Below are positions 32,091 through 44,160 of a DNA stretch of 64,000 bases, piece by piece (positions within the stretch are counted from its first letter, which is position 1; every line of letters starts with the position of its first letter). This stretch comes from Adiantum capillus-veneris (taxonomy: Eukaryota > Streptophyta > Polypodiopsida > Polypodiales > Pteridaceae). The notes beneath the pieces were generated by a model. It made no database searches, was not told the DNA's origin, and saw only the letters and a list, made by a program, of their open reading frames with translations. The stretch lies in contig CM043952.1 in NCBI GenBank assembly GCA_014529385.2, positions 70,501,299 to 70,565,298 of the forward strand, written 5' to 3'. The translations under genes and the position numbers were made by a program.

Positions 32091-33607
32091 TGATGCATGG
32101 TTTTTAGGACCCCTTCTGAAGATGCAATAAAGGCACAATCAGTTGTTGGGGAGATGAGGATACTCTAGTCCAAGGGATCTCGAAAGAGAACAAAAATCTA
32201 CTTCACAAGCACCAAAGAGTAAAAAGTGCCATGGACAGAAGATACGTGGGAACGAGCTCTTATGCATGCCTACAACCTATATCTTACAGAATAGCCCATT
32301 CTAGGTGTGAATTTCTAGTAAAATTTACACGAGGATGTTCGTGTGGACTCACAGCACAGCATACTCCGTTTTCACTTTTTTATCGACAGTAAATATTTTT
32401 TACCACAGTAAATATTTTTCACCTACAGTAAATATTTTTCACCTACATGGTAAATACAAATCACTTTTTACCTACAGTAACTTTTTTTACCCATGGTAAA
32501 TATTTTTTACTGCACCATAAGTATTTGGTAGGTAACAATTCACTGTTACTAGAAGCAGTGATTGGGCATCAACAATGTAGTTACAGGAGGAGAAAAGGGG
32601 AAAATCTTATGGTAAAGGTGAGTCAACAGGGATAAAGACTTTTGAGTTGAAAAGAGACATGCTGATTTTTTCAAAGGACACATGTCAAAAGAAGCCATGG
32701 TTGAGGATTTTTTGAGAATTTGATATTCAAGAGGACCCAGCTGCCACCTCCCCCCCGCAGGTCCCCCCCTGACATGTGCAGAACCTCCAGTTTCAACAGC
32801 CACCTTACCTGCTCTTAAATGCTGGTCAAGGCCTTATCCCCATGTGTCACAATCAAAAAAATCAGCATTTACCCTCCCCTCTCACATCACTCTAGAGAAT
32901 ATCTTGATGGTGACATATCAGGTGACCTCAATCTGTTGACCACTCTAAGCAAAAAGTAACCCCAATCAGCGGATTTAAGCATGTTTATCCCTAATCCTAA
33001 ACCCTCTCAGAAACCTATATAAGGAGGCCTTCTCTCACTCAAAACGGACACTTCACCCACTTCACCAAGCAACGAAGCTATGGCGACATTGCTCACAACG
33101 AGGAGCTATGGATGGAGCTCTACTCTCTCTCCCTCTAGTATGCTACATTACTAGCCCTAAAACCTAAATAAGGAGTCTTCTCTCATGCTCCATGGCCACC
33201 ATCCTCGCCATCATTCTCTAAGGTATTGATGTGTTGCTAGTAGGATCATACCTACTTGCTGGGTTGATTGTTTTTGACAAGGGATTATGCCATCCTTGGC
33301 TTGCTTCTCTATATCCTTGTTATGTATGATCAGATGCCGTTGTATTGTTAAGCTGATGTCTTGTGTATATATATGCTACATAAGGTCCCTAAGATTCGTT
33401 TCTATGTGTTTTGCCATATGTTTTGATGCCATCATAATGCCAGAAGTCTCACTTGCCTATGTGCACTATGTGTGAGGTCCCTAAACCTCTTAATTTAGAG
33501 TGGTGCCCCCTTTGTTTTGTTCTTTGCTTGTTTGCATGAGGCGTGGTTTGTGGAGTGTGCACGAGTACAGAGGCCACCCGATTGCACTGCTCTTTTTCCT
33601 GCTATCA
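32091..33607 (+). repeat. 3' LTR of the 9.9-kb gypsy element
   Basis: 1517 bp, nearly identical to 23707-25204, with an extra ACCTACAGTAAATATTTTT unit near 32,420. Ends GCTATCA and is followed by AATAT. Confidence 0.95.
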
Positions 33608-33612
33608 AATAT

Positions 33613-33736
33613 CATGCTGAATTTTTGTGTCCATATCGACATCTTGCATTGCAGCTCAAATGATGTATGCTTCCCTTACAGTTCCTTGCTAGCCGATGGA
33701 AGTGGCGGAGTATAGCTTGGATCACCCAGGCTCCTT
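33613..33736 (-). pseudogene. PPR gene fragment, right of gypsy insertion
   Basis: On the minus strand this reads a KIQHDIVSHRLL-type PPR linker directly continuing into the fragment at 23706-23450. It supports a single PPR sequence before the insertion. Beyond about 33,640 the similarity fades. Confidence 0.5.
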
Positions 33737-33949
33737 AATGAGATTCAAAGTCAGCTTCAGAGCTGTATAGATGACTCAGCTAGAGAAGCACTTCAAAAAT
33801 CTATATTACAAAATGATTTGGCATCAAATATTAGATTGGCAAATTCCTTGATTCATATGCATGCGGCCTTCAAAAATCTTGGCCAAGCTAATCAATTTTC
33901 TAGAATTTTAGAAAAACCTCCTGCTTCTACCAGGGTGCCATTATTTTAG
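33737..33949 (+). pseudogene. PPR-like fragment on the plus strand
   Basis: An open plus-strand frame of about 70 residues (LQSCIDDSAREALQKSILQN, then IRLANSLIHMHAAFKNLGQA) matches the second half of a PPR tract. It has no ATG near its start and ends in TAG. It lies opposite in direction to the neighbouring PPR fragments. Confidence 0.55.
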
Positions 33950-36150
33950 GCCATGCTACGCAATTAGAGAGAGGCTTTCCCTTTGCATCTGGTCAAAACA
34001 GCCCATAGATTTCTTGCCAAATCTAGGTTGGGTATATCCTGCAATCAGTCTAGTCTGAAAAGAAAAACCCGTTGCCTTTAAACCCTCATCATGCTCTGCT
34101 TGTCAATGCTTCACTTGTGTTCTGAATATTGCTTGTTCCTTTGATTTGACTGATTGAAAAGTGACAAAATGAATTACGATCTTGTATAAGGCCGTGTGAA
34201 TTAGAGATAGGCCTTCCCTTTGCATCTCGTAACAATAGTCCAAAGCTTTCTTGCCATAGATAGGATGGGAATATCTTGCAACAATCAATCCAATCAGAAA
34301 AGAAAAACCCGTTCCTTTTAACTCCACATCATGCTCTACTTGTCTATGCTTGACTTGTGTTCCAAATATTGCTTGTTCCCCGGATTGATTTTGTTGATAA
34401 AAAATTGATGATGAATTGTGTTTGACGATCTCGTATAAGGCCAGAGGCCTTTGACGTGGAAGCGTAGGTGAATGCAATTAAAGACATGCCTTCACATTGC
34501 ATTTGGGAAAAATAGCCCAGAGCTTCCTTGCCACGACAAGGTTGACCATATCCTACAAGCCACTCACTCCAAGAGATAAAATCCTAGAAAGGATCCCCAT
34601 CAAAATTTCTCATGCTATTGTGATAGAACCACATTTGGTATACATATAGGTCAAATCACCGCAATTAGTAGATTCCAAGATACAACATTCCAGACAAAAA
34701 GCTCCTCAAGGAGTAGTTTTTGTGCTTTCTCAAGTGCACCACATTTGGCATACATATCAACCAAGGTAGTGCCAAGCACGACAACTTTTTTTCAAAATCA
34801 TCTAACTAACAAAATAATTGTGATCTTTTGTGCCCATGTCAGCATCTTTCTTAGAGCCACATACCTTCAAGATGCACGCATAGCTGAGGATCCCCATCAA
34901 AAACTTCTCATGCTATCGTGATAGCACCACATTTGATATACATATAGGTCAAAGCACTACAATCAATCAATTCCAAGAGACAACATTCCGGAAAAAAAGC
35001 TCCTCAAGTAGTGCTTTTTGTGCTTTTTCAAGTGCACCACATTTGGCATACATATCAACTAAGGTAGTGCCAAGCACAACATCTTTTTGTCCATATGATC
35101 TAACTAACAAAATAATTGTGATCTTTTGTGCCCATGTCAGCATCTTGCTTAGAGCCACGTGCCTTCAAGATGCATGCATAGGTGATTGCATTTGGAGAGA
35201 GACCCTCACTTTTTTGCATCTGCAAAAATAGAACAAATATTTCTAGTCTTGCCCCTAGGGGGAAAATCTTGCAATCAGTGCATTCCAAGAGTCCACATTC
35301 CGGGCAAGAAGCTCCTTGAGCACTTGCATAGATGCACATTCCTTCAAGATGTAAGCATAGCCTTCAAGACAAAAGTATGGGTGACTAAATTTGGAGAGAT
35401 AGACTTGCTTTGCATCCTCTAGAAATAGAGTAGAGATTTTTGGTGATATTCTTGTTGCACACATCCTACAATCACTATATTCCTAGAGGTGACATCCCAA
35501 ACAGGAAGCTCCTCAAGAACTTTTTGTGCCTTATCAAGCACTTCACATTTGGCATACATATCAACCAAGGCAATGCCAAGCACAACATCTATTTTCAACA
35601 GCCTCTGACTAACAATATAATTAAGCCCATATCAGCATCTTGCTTAGAGCCACATGCTTTCAAGATACATGCGTAGGTGATTGCATCTTGAGAGAGGCCC
35701 TCACTTTGCATACATATCAACCAAGACAATGCCAAGCATGAAATCCTTTTTCAATAGCATCTGACTAACAATATAATTGTGAATTTTTGTGCCCATGTCA
35801 TCATCTTGCATAGAGACACATGCCTTCAAGATGCATGCATAAGTGATTCATCTAGAGAGAGGCCCTTGCTTTGTATATGTTGAAAACAGACGAGAGCTTT
35901 CTAGCCTTGCCCTTGGGGGGAAAAACTTGCAATCATTGCATTCCAAGAGTCCACACTCCGAACAGAAGCTCCTCAAGCACTTGCATAGAGACACATGCAT
36001 TTAAGATGTAGGATAACCTTTTGGATGAAAGTATTGGTGATCGAATCTTTTAGGATGAAAGTAAAGGTGATTAAATTAATAGCCTAGAGCTTTTCGACCC
36101 TGCTCTTGTTGTGCGTATCTAGCGACCAATGCATTCCAAGAGACGCCATT
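33950..36150 (-). pseudogene. Decayed PPR repeat cluster
   Basis: Minus-strand PPR motifs recur: YAKCGALEKAQKALLEEL with RNVVSWN (34967-35158), ITYACILKA (35100-35339), and ARYSHPIYGKKALDYCYEMQ (34103-34477). Two segments of about 245 bp (33960-34190 and 34200-34440) are direct copies, and the block with CATACATATCAACCAAGG recurs near 34750, 35045, 35560 and 35705. No frame spans it. It looks like a tandemly amplified, dead PPR gene of the P-L-S class. Confidence 0.7.
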
Positions 36151-36493
36151 CCAAGTGATCCTTACATGAGGTAAACATTTTCTCCTCCTTGTTCATTACT
36201 GCTTGATTATGAGGAGCTAAAGGTTTTCTTTCTCTTAGAGTATAGAACAAGGTTTCAAGCATGTTTTGCGGTGTTTGTATGTGAGAATCATACATGTGTG
36301 GCCCATGAGTTTCTACTATGGCATCATTGCTTCTACTGAGTGAGGTCTACAATAGGTCAAGAGAGGGGTTCTTGGATTTAGGGAGGCACTGCTTAGCACC
36401 ATCATGAGGATTTAGCAAGGCTCTGAGTAAAAAAAGCGTGTGAGCTATATTAAACGAATCCTACCATTTCAAAGTTCTGCCACATGGGCTACT
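36151..36493. other. Unassigned flank
   Basis: No supported gene or repeat. It is the left target flank of the copia element at 36494 and continues at 42036. Confidence 0.4.
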
Positions 36494-36577
36494 TGTTAGG
36501 AAATATGACGTAGCTAAATAGATATTTGAGTAGATTACTTAATGGAGAGAGATAGATTTTCACACACGAGATTATAG

Positions 36578-36614
<37 letters not shown>

Positions 36615-37191
36615 CATGATATACGTGGTTCACCCAATGTGGGCTACGTCCACGGGAAAGCAGCCACTCAATGCCTTTAGTACTTCAAAACAAGAAGTAG
36701 TCTACAAAGTGATTATACTCTTAATAGAGCTCCCACCTTGCTTCACTCTCAGCACCTCACACCCACCTTGTTGCATCAACTTCACACTATGAGATGTGTG
36801 TAGAAATGGCCTCCTTTTATAGGCCAAAAGGACTGCCCTCTCTCATGAGAGGAAACCATGTGTAGCCGCCCTTGTGTAGATAAGTCCTCGGACCCTCCAA
36901 TCCGCCCATGTGTGGCCGCCCTTGAGAAGACAAGTCCGCTTTTGAATTTAGCCACCGGCCATTGACTATTGGCAACCGGCCACCCGACCGGTCTTTTTCC
37001 GACCACTTTCCGGCCGCCATCATGCCATAATATTCCGGTAAAAAGGAATATTCCGGTGGCCGTGAAAATTTTGGTTTCCGACGAGTGATTTTTCTTCATG
37101 CACGATGGCTTATCCTCATAATGGGGGCCTTACAAATATGTATTTTTAACACAGAAAATTACAAGGGGTAAATCATGCTCCATACTTAACA
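36494..37191 (-). repeat. 3' LTR of copia C
   Basis: Begins TGTTAGGAAATATG and ends CTTAACA on the plus strand. Contains a (GA)n run at about 36580-36610 that is shorter and interrupted in the other LTR. Confidence 0.93.
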
Positions 37192-37235
37192 ATCTCCCAC
37201 TTGGAGACTGATCTCCAAACCAAACATGTGACTGC

Positions 37236-37433
37236 TTTCCATCCTGGCTTCTTGTCCTTGAATGCCGATTGAAGATGAGAAAAAGCTCAACTTTTTCTTG
37301 TTTTCCATCCTGGCTTCTTGTCCTTGAATGCCGATTGAAGATGAGAAAAAGCTCAACTTTTTCTTGTTTTCCATCCTGGCTTCTTATCCTTGAATGCCGA
37401 TTGAAGATGAGCAAAAGCTCAACTTTTCCTTGT
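37236..37433. repeat. Three 66-bp tandem repeats in copia C
   Basis: Units start at 37236, 37302 and 37368 (TTTCCATCCTGGCTTCTTG...), nearly identical, between the RNase H end and the 3' LTR. Confidence 0.92.
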
Positions 37434-37465
37434 TGACCACCTTTGTAAACATGTCTGCAGGATTT

Positions 37466-38224
37466 TCATTTGTATGCACCTTTTCCTAGCTTTAATTGTC
37501 CCTCTTCCAAAAGAGTGTGTATGAAGTGATATCTCACCTCAATGTGCTTTGTCCTTGAATGAAAAGCCGAGTTCTTTGCAAGATGGATAGCACTTTGGCT
37601 ATCACTGTACAAGACACAATCGTCTTGTTTGAATCCAAGCTCTTCTAAGAATCTGTGAAGCCACATAATTTCTTTGCTTGCCTCCGTCATTGCTACATAC
37701 TCTACTTCTGTGGTAGAAAGTGAAACCACTCTCTGCAGCTTTGAAGCCCAACTTACTGTTGTTCCTCCAACCTTGAAGACATAGCCAGTAGTGCTCCTTC
37801 GAGTATCTTTGTCACCTGCCATATTTGCATTAGCATACCCTTCTAGAAAAATATCAGTTCCTCCAAAATACAAAGCATTTGTTGTTGTCCATTTTAGATA
37901 CCTAAGTATCCACTTCACAGCTTGCCAATGCTCTTTATCTGGGTTGTCCATGAACCTCCTTACATCTCCCATTGCATGTGCAACATCTGGCCTTGTCCAA
38001 ACCATAGCATACATAAGAGAACCTACCGCTGCAGTATATGGAACTTTAGACATATAGGCTATCTCCTCTTGTGTTTTTGGACACATATCCTTGGTTAGTT
38101 TAAAGTGATAAGCCAAAGGTGTAGAAACCGTTTTTTGCATTGCAAACCTTTCTAGTACCTTCTTGATGTAATCCTCTTGAGATAACTTTTTTGTCTTCTT
38201 TGTCCTGTCCCTTGATATCTTCAT
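37466..38224 (-). pseudogene. copia C RNase H and end of RT
   Basis: Contains KVPYTAAVGSLMYAMVWTRPD, then the RNase H part: GYANANMAGDKDTRRSTTGY, VSWASKLQRVVSLSTTEVEY, LYSDSQSAIHLAKNSAFHSR, KHIEVRYHFI. The order and spacing are normal for copia. The first catalytic Asp of the usual YxDADxAGD reads Asn. It is out of frame with the RT part (38267-39052) by a stop near 38267. Confidence 0.88.
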
Positions 38225-38266
38225 ACCAAGTATCCTCTTTGTAGCACCTAAATCTTTGATTGAAAA

Positions 38267-39052
38267 TTATTTAGACAGCTCCTCTTTTAGGTCTTTGATG
38301 TCTTGCATGTTAGCACTTGCAATCAACATGTCATCAACATACAACATTAGGATGATGAACTTTCCATCTCCCAAATTCTTCGTGTAGACGCAATGATCTG
38401 AGTTGCATCTTGTGAATCCATGATCCAACATCCATCGATCAAACTTCAAGTACCATTGTCTTGATGCTTGATTTAAACCATACAAGCTCTTCTTTAATCT
38501 ACAAACCACTTTCTCCTTACCTTTTACTTTGTACCCCTTTGGTTGAAGCATGTAAATTTCCTCCTCCAAGTCACCGTGAGGGAATGCCGTATTTACATCC
38601 ATTTGCTCAAGATTTAGATCATGAGAATCCACAAGGCTTAAGACAAGCCTAATTGAATTCATTTTTACAACAGGAGAAAATATTTCATCGAAGTTAATAC
38701 CTTTCTTTTGAGAAAACCCTTTTACCACAAGCCTATACTTGTACCTTTTCTTTCCACTTTCTTCTTCCTTCAGCTTGTACACCCATTTGTTTTTAAGTGC
38801 CTGCTTACCTTTAGTCAACTCAACCAACTCCCATGTTTGGTTGCGATGTAATGAATCCATCTCCACTTGCATGCTCTTCATCCATTCTTCTTTGGATTTG
38901 TGTTGCATAGCTTCCTCGTATGATTCCAGCTCTCCAGAATCTGAGATCAAAAGATGGTTGAAGGAAGGAACAAACCTTTCTGGAGGTCTACTTGCTCTTG
39001 TAGATCTTCGGGGAATAGGTTGAGGCTCCTCATTTGGTTGACGTTGTTGCAC
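38267..39052 (-). pseudogene. copia C reverse transcriptase
   Basis: RVT_2 domain: EEWMKSMQVEMDSLHRNQTW, KNKWVYKLK, KGFSQKKGINFDEIFSPVVK, MDVNTAFPHGDLEEEIYM, QWYLKFDRWM and the active-site box YVDDMLIAS. The core looks intact over 261 residues; neighbouring pol parts are shifted. Confidence 0.92.
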
Positions 39053-40165
39053 ATTGTCACCGTTTTTGCAATCCTTGAGTCTTCACCGTCCTCAAGCTTC
39101 ATGTACTCATCACATGTTTCTTTTGTTTGTTTTCTTTCCAAGTAATCTTTGTACATATTTTGCTCGTTAAAAATTACATCCCTACTCCTTAAGATTTTAC
39201 CATCTTCAGGATTCCATAGGTGATACCCAAAGTCACCTTCTCCATAGCCAATGAAGAAACACTTTTTGGACTTTGCATCAAGCTTTGATCTTAGGCTTCT
39301 ATCTATGTGCATGAAAGCCTCACACCCAAACACTTTGAGGAATGCATAATTCACCGGTTTACCTGTCAATGCCTCTTCTGAAAGTCCCCCATCCAATGCT
39401 GTTGAGGGTGAACGATTGATTAAGTACACATACGTACTTACAGCTTCCACCCAAAACTCAAGTGGTAGGCCTGCATGTAGCCACATGCTTCATGCTCACT
39501 CCATGATTGTTCTGTTCATCCTTTTGGAAATGCCATTTTGTTGAGGTTTCCTTGGTTATTCTTTGCCTCTGAATGCCATTACTAGCACAAAAGCTTTCAA
39601 AAGCTTGGCTGCAATATTCGCCACCATTGTCGGATCTGAGGCATTTAACCTTAGTACTTGTTTCATTCTCCACAAAGGCTTTCCACCTTCAAGATATGAA
39701 AAACACATCGGATTTATTCTTCATTACATAAACCCAGGTTTTCCTAGTCGCATTGTCTATGAATAATACATAGTACAATGAGCCACCAAGTGATGGTGTA
39801 CTTGCAGGACCCCAAACATCAGAATGAACCAACTCAAGTTTTTTATTTTTTCTTACATTTCTTGATTTTTGAAATTTTACCCTCTTTTGTTTACTTTCTT
39901 CACAGAACTCTAAGTCCACTTCTTTCAAACCTGGTAGATGCTTCTTTGTTTGAAGGATTTGCATTCCTTTAGCACTCATATGTCCAAGACGGTAGTGCCA
40001 CACCGCACTGTCAACTTCGGTAGTTGTTGCACAAGCTGAAGGTTGCATGCTAACTGTACACAAGTAAAGTATACCAACCTTTTCTCCTTTGGAAACCACC
40101 AAAGATCCCTTTGAGATCTTCCACCGTTTGCTTTGGAATGCTCTCTTGTAACCTTCATCGTCCAA
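39053..40165 (-). pseudogene. copia C integrase
   Basis: Segments 40165-39689, 39673-39458 and 39486-38947. The zinc region WHYRLGHMSAKGMQ keeps the histidines, but CEES replaces CxxC. HSDVWGP and CLRSDNGGEY hold two catalytic Asp. The Glu segment is frameshifted and in the alternative frame reads Lys where the Glu is expected. The C-terminal FWVEAVSTYVYLINRSPS and VFGCEAFMHI are typical. Non-functional. Confidence 0.85.
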
Positions 40166-40179
40166 TTATCCTGTAGAGA

Positions 40180-40560
40180 TCAAATTTTTACGAAGAGAAG
40201 GAACATGCCTAACATCTTCCATTCATTTCCGTTAGCAGTTTTGACACAAACTGTACCTTTGCCGACAATTTCACAAGCGTCATCATCTCTCAAGTATACA
40301 TACCCAAAATTACCTTTGGTGTAATCTTGGAAATGTTGCTTGTGTGGTGTCGCATGGAATGAAGCCCCAGAATCTACTATCCATGAATTAGAAACATTGT
40401 CTAATGCGAGAAATAGAGCATCTTGCTCTACTTTACCTACCACATTGGCCTCCGATGTTGGCTTGTTGTCTTGAGACTCCGGCTCCGTCTTCTTCTTCGA
40501 CCAGCAATCCTTCTTGACATGGCCCTTCTTGCCGCACTTCTAACATTCAAGAACTGACTT
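40180..40560 (-). pseudogene. copia C nucleocapsid knuckle and protease
   Basis: A CCHC-type run (KCGKKGHVKKDCWSKKK) at about 40,545-40,490 is followed by the protease start WIVDSGASFHATPHKQHF (catalytic Asp in DSG). Both are in the minus-strand polyprotein; the leading Cys of the knuckle is altered by a stop. Confidence 0.75.
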
Positions 40561-40694
40561 TGTGAGTGACTTGCTCCGCATTGAGCGATCACGACCCTTT
40601 TGGTTTTTAAACCTCTCCTTAGGGCTTCCTCTTGTTTCCACTGATAGTGCAACACTTGATGATTCTCTTGTGCTTCTCCTTCGCATTTCCTCGC

Positions 40695-41234
40695 TTAGAA
40701 ACACACCCCAATATCATCAAACTTAAGAGTATTTGTGCCAGAGATAGAATTACTTATAGCCATCATAAGGCCGTCCCAACTATCTGGTAGAGATGATAGT
40801 ATAAGGAGAGCTCGCACTTTGTCATCGAAATTGATTTTCACCGATCGAATGCTCGTGTTAAATTCATTTAGGTGTTCTTCAACTGAACCATTATCTACCA
40901 TCTTTAGATTGAACAAGCGCTTCATAAGAAATACCTTATTGGATGCCGATGGTTTCTCGTAGAAGTCGTCAAGTGACTTCATCAAGTCCTCCGTGGTCTT
41001 CATCTCCAAAATGTTGAAGGACACCTTTGATGCCAAACTTAACCGGATTGTTACCAGTGCCTTTCGATCAAGGACAATCCATGCTTCATCTGCCATTGTT
41101 GCGGGGTTCTTTGCAAGACCGCCTAATGGCAAATAGAGGTCCTTCTGGTAGAGATAGTTTTCAATCTACATCTTCCAATGTTGGTAATTTTTGCCATTGA
41201 ACAACTCGATCTTGAGCTTCCCTTCCTCCGCCAT
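40695..41234 (-). pseudogene. gag: copia C gag
   Basis: Start at ATG 41234 (MAEEGKLKIELFNGKNYQHW), then a TAG shortly after, then continuous UBN2-type gag to about 40,695 (AWIVLDRKALVTIRLSLASK, SVEEHLNEFNTSIRSVKI, ILSSLPDSWDGLMMAI). One early stop is the main lesion. Confidence 0.85.
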
Positions 41235-41291
41235 TACTCCCACTCAATTCAAGGAATCCTTTCCTTGAGATAATTTAGCTACGAGCAAACC

Positions 41292-41305
41292 TTGCTCTGA
41301 TACTA
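41292..41305 (-). other. PBS of copia C
   Basis: Minus-strand AGTATCAGAGCAAGG, a one-mismatch initiator-Met PBS, abuts the LTR starting at 41308. Confidence 0.8.
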
Positions 41306-41307
41306 GT

Positions 41308-42035
41308 TGTTAGGAAATATGACGTAGCTAAATAGATATTTGAGTAGATTACTTAATGGAGAGAGATAGATTTTCACACACAAGAGATTATAGAGTAGAG
41401 ACAGAGAGAGTACACACGATATACATGGTTCACCCAATGTGGGCTACGTCCACGGGAAAGCAGCCACTCAATGGCTTTAGTACTTCAAAACAAAAAGTAG
41501 TTTACAAAGGGATTATACCCTTAATAGAGCTCCCGCCTTGCTTCACTCTCACCACCTCACACCCACCTTGTTGCATCAACTTCACACTATGAGATGTGTG
41601 TAGAAATGGCCTCCTTTTATAGGCCAAAAGGACTGCCCTCTCTCATGAGAGGCAACCATGTGTAGCCGCGCTTGTGTAGATAAGTCCAAATCGGACCCTC
41701 CAATCCGCCCATGTGTGGTCGCCCTTGAGAAGACAAGTGCGATTTTGAATTCAGCCACTGGCCATCGGCCATTGACTTCCGACCACCGGCCAATTGCCAC
41801 TGGCCATTGACTATCGGCCACCGGCCAACCGATCGGTCATTTTCCGACCACTTTCCGGCTACCGTCCGGCCATAATATTCCGGTAAAAGGAATATTCCGG
41901 TGGGCATGAAAATTTTGGTTTCCGGCGAGTGATTTTTCTTCACGCACGATGGCTTCTCCTCATAATGGGGGCCTTGCAAATGTGCGTTTTTAACACACAA
42001 TATTACAAGGGGTAAATCAGGCTCCATACTTAACA
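41308..42035 (-). repeat. 5' LTR of copia C
   Basis: Copy of 36494-37191 with an extra GGCCATTGAC-type short duplication near 41,755-41,800. It borders the CTACT duplication. Confidence 0.93.
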
Positions 42036-42191
42036 CTACTGAGAAGCCACATTTTTGAATCTTCCTATATGCTAACGAAGTAAAGATCATCGTCCAAGCT
42101 AGGACCTAGGTGTTGATGCCCCTCATATGGCATGCCTAGTCTTTTTTGAACTTCTCAACGAACTCGGTCGGCCCTAGCACTGTCGTTTTCT

Positions 42192-44160
42192 AACAGTGGT
42201 GTGTGTGAACACAACTCGGACCATAGTGTAGCTTTTTCCCTCACTAGGACACTCATTAACTCTCATGTATTGTGTGTTCTTGAGATCCTCCTTCATCTTT
42301 CTTGCTTTTTTAGAGCCATATCTATAAACTTTGTATCAGTGCATGCTTTGACACCCAAGGTAGTATCAGCCCGTAACCTCTTGGCTTGATTTCTCACATT
42401 TAGATGATATTTGGTAAATGCTTCCACACAAAACTTGTAACACTATGCAAGATATTTTCTCCTTCTGTGCAATTTTTCATACTGAAAATGTTCACAAAAT
42501 AGGCACTTTGTAGTCTCCTATGGATTGTGCTATATATCACAAGTTAGTTTTTTTGAAATATTTCCTCTACAAAGACAACATTTGCATCTGACCACCATGG
42601 TTGGCAACAAGGATGTCTTTGACATGCCATCTCCTAAGGATAAATTGGATGGGGACAACTACACACTCTAGGTATACTTGATGCAACATCTCCTTGTTGC
42701 AAGAAGCACCTAGAATATTGTGCTAAGTTATGATGTAAGAACAAGCCCTATGGATGATGGTGCAGGTTCCGATAGCTCTATTGCTATAGTTTTTTTTCCT
42801 ACTACTAAGCAAGAACCTTGGGATGTTCATGATGGGCAAGCGCATAATTGATTGTGCTTTCTTTTAATCATTTTATTACTCCACATGCATGGGATAGATT
42901 AGCTTCTTTGTATGCATGTTCTGATTTGGCAAAAAACTCTTCCTTGAGTCCATCAATGCGCATGAGGAGAATGATATGGATCATGTATTTCTAACAATGA
43001 CTGAACATCTCAATGAGCAGTTAAGTGCTATTGATGAGGTCATTCCTAGTAGTTCTCTTGTAAAAAAAATTCTTGATGGCACACTCTTTATCAAACTTTT
43101 GTCTCACCTTTAGGCTTGTGATGGAGAATAAGCATGATGATGTGAAGTTTGGTGGTCTTGTCTCCACAATGCTGCAAGAAGTCCATCCAATAAAATGCAG
43201 CTAAGTAGCATCCTGGTGAACATGGATTTGTGGTTGCATAGCAAAAGAAGAATACCAATATTCCCACTTCCAATGCTTTTCAAGCAAGAAAGAGATGATA
43301 TTCCATTACTGTAAGGTAAATTATCATCTCATCAAGAAATGCCCTAAACTTAGGCTAAAGAGGCTCATAAGAAAGAAGGTATTTCATATTCTTCTTTCAA
43401 TCCACTAAATGTTGTGTAGGATTTATGATGGGCTTTTAGTGCACAATGTCTACAACTCATCTACTCATCATGTATGTATAACAAAGTTTGGGATCATGTG
43501 CAACACTTTGAGAATGATGCAATGAAGCACATTACAACTCATTTGTGGTTTTTTTCACTTCTCTTTAGATTGTATCTATTAGGAATACTATCACATGTGC
43601 CAACAACACCTCTTATCCAATTAAGGGATTTTAAGAGATTGTGCTCACAGTTAGAGCTGGCACTTCTTTCACAACTTTCAATGCTTTGTGTTTACTTGGA
43701 GTCATCGCTGACACTATTGTGGCATTTGATAAATTTGTTTTGTGCGTTGTATAAGCTCAATGTTTACAAGAAATTAATGGAAGATTTAGGAAGCATACTA
43801 TTTTATTTGAAGGCTCTTTAACACAAAAAGTCGGTCACCTAAATTTCTCCAGTTGATATCTTTGCACAAATATGACATGGTTGTTTTGTTGCCTCTTCTA
43901 GAGGCACCATTGAAACATGTATGTGAAGGCTAGTTCTTGGAGGAAATGCAACATTCAACTTTTTTAAAGGTGGTTCTATGCAAGCTACTAAAAAATTGAA
44001 GCTTGTCTATAAGGATGTCATGTGGTCCTATGCACACTCCCGTCTTTTGAGAAAATTTGTACTCCATAAAACTTATTCATCATTACTTTACCATGCATGG
44101 ATGTAAAATCTTAAGCTAGAAGAGAAATCCTGGCTTGATTTGGTACTTCACTCACATGTA
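42192..44160 (+). pseudogene. Decayed plus-strand copia (copia D)
   Basis: An LTR end related to copia A (GTGTGTGTGAACACAACTCGGACC) begins near 42,192, a PBS-like TTGTATCAGTGCATGC is at 42331, and gag starts at 42598 (MVGNKDVFDMPSPKDKLDGD, NYTL). The gag tail with a knuckle remnant lies to about 43,400. Near 43,950-44,110 a GAG-pre-integrase remnant is visible (MQATKKLKLVYKDV). Many stops. The 3' part is missing. Confidence 0.7.

Larger units (their letters stand above)
23707..33607 (+). mobile_element. 9.9-kb Ty3/gypsy (Tat-type) element with dual RNase H
   Basis: Complete structure: near-identical LTRs 23707-25204 and 32091-33607, AATAT duplications at 23702-23706 and 33608-33612, PBS at 25208, PPT just before 32091, a pre-gag ORF, gag and pol. 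The archaeal-type RNase H after the Ty3-type one places it in the Tat lineage (established marker of that group). Pol has one visible frameshift near 30,767 and altered integrase Asp, so it is probably young but inactive. It inserted into a PPR pseudogene. Confidence 0.95.
36494..42035 (-). mobile_element. Structurally complete 5.5-kb copia element (copia C)
   Basis: Minus-strand element with LTRs 36494-37191 and 41308-42035, perfect CTACT duplications at 36489-36493 and 42036-42040, a PBS next to the right LTR and a purine tract next to the left LTR. Gene order on the minus strand is gag, protease, integrase, RT, RNase H, the copia order. RT keeps YVDD, but gag and integrase have stops and frameshifts. 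Confidence 0.95.

Noticed and set aside
23707-33607. The 1.5-kb direct repeats first looked like a segmental duplication
   Set aside because: TG...CA ends, PBS, PPT and AATAT duplications show they are LTRs of one element.
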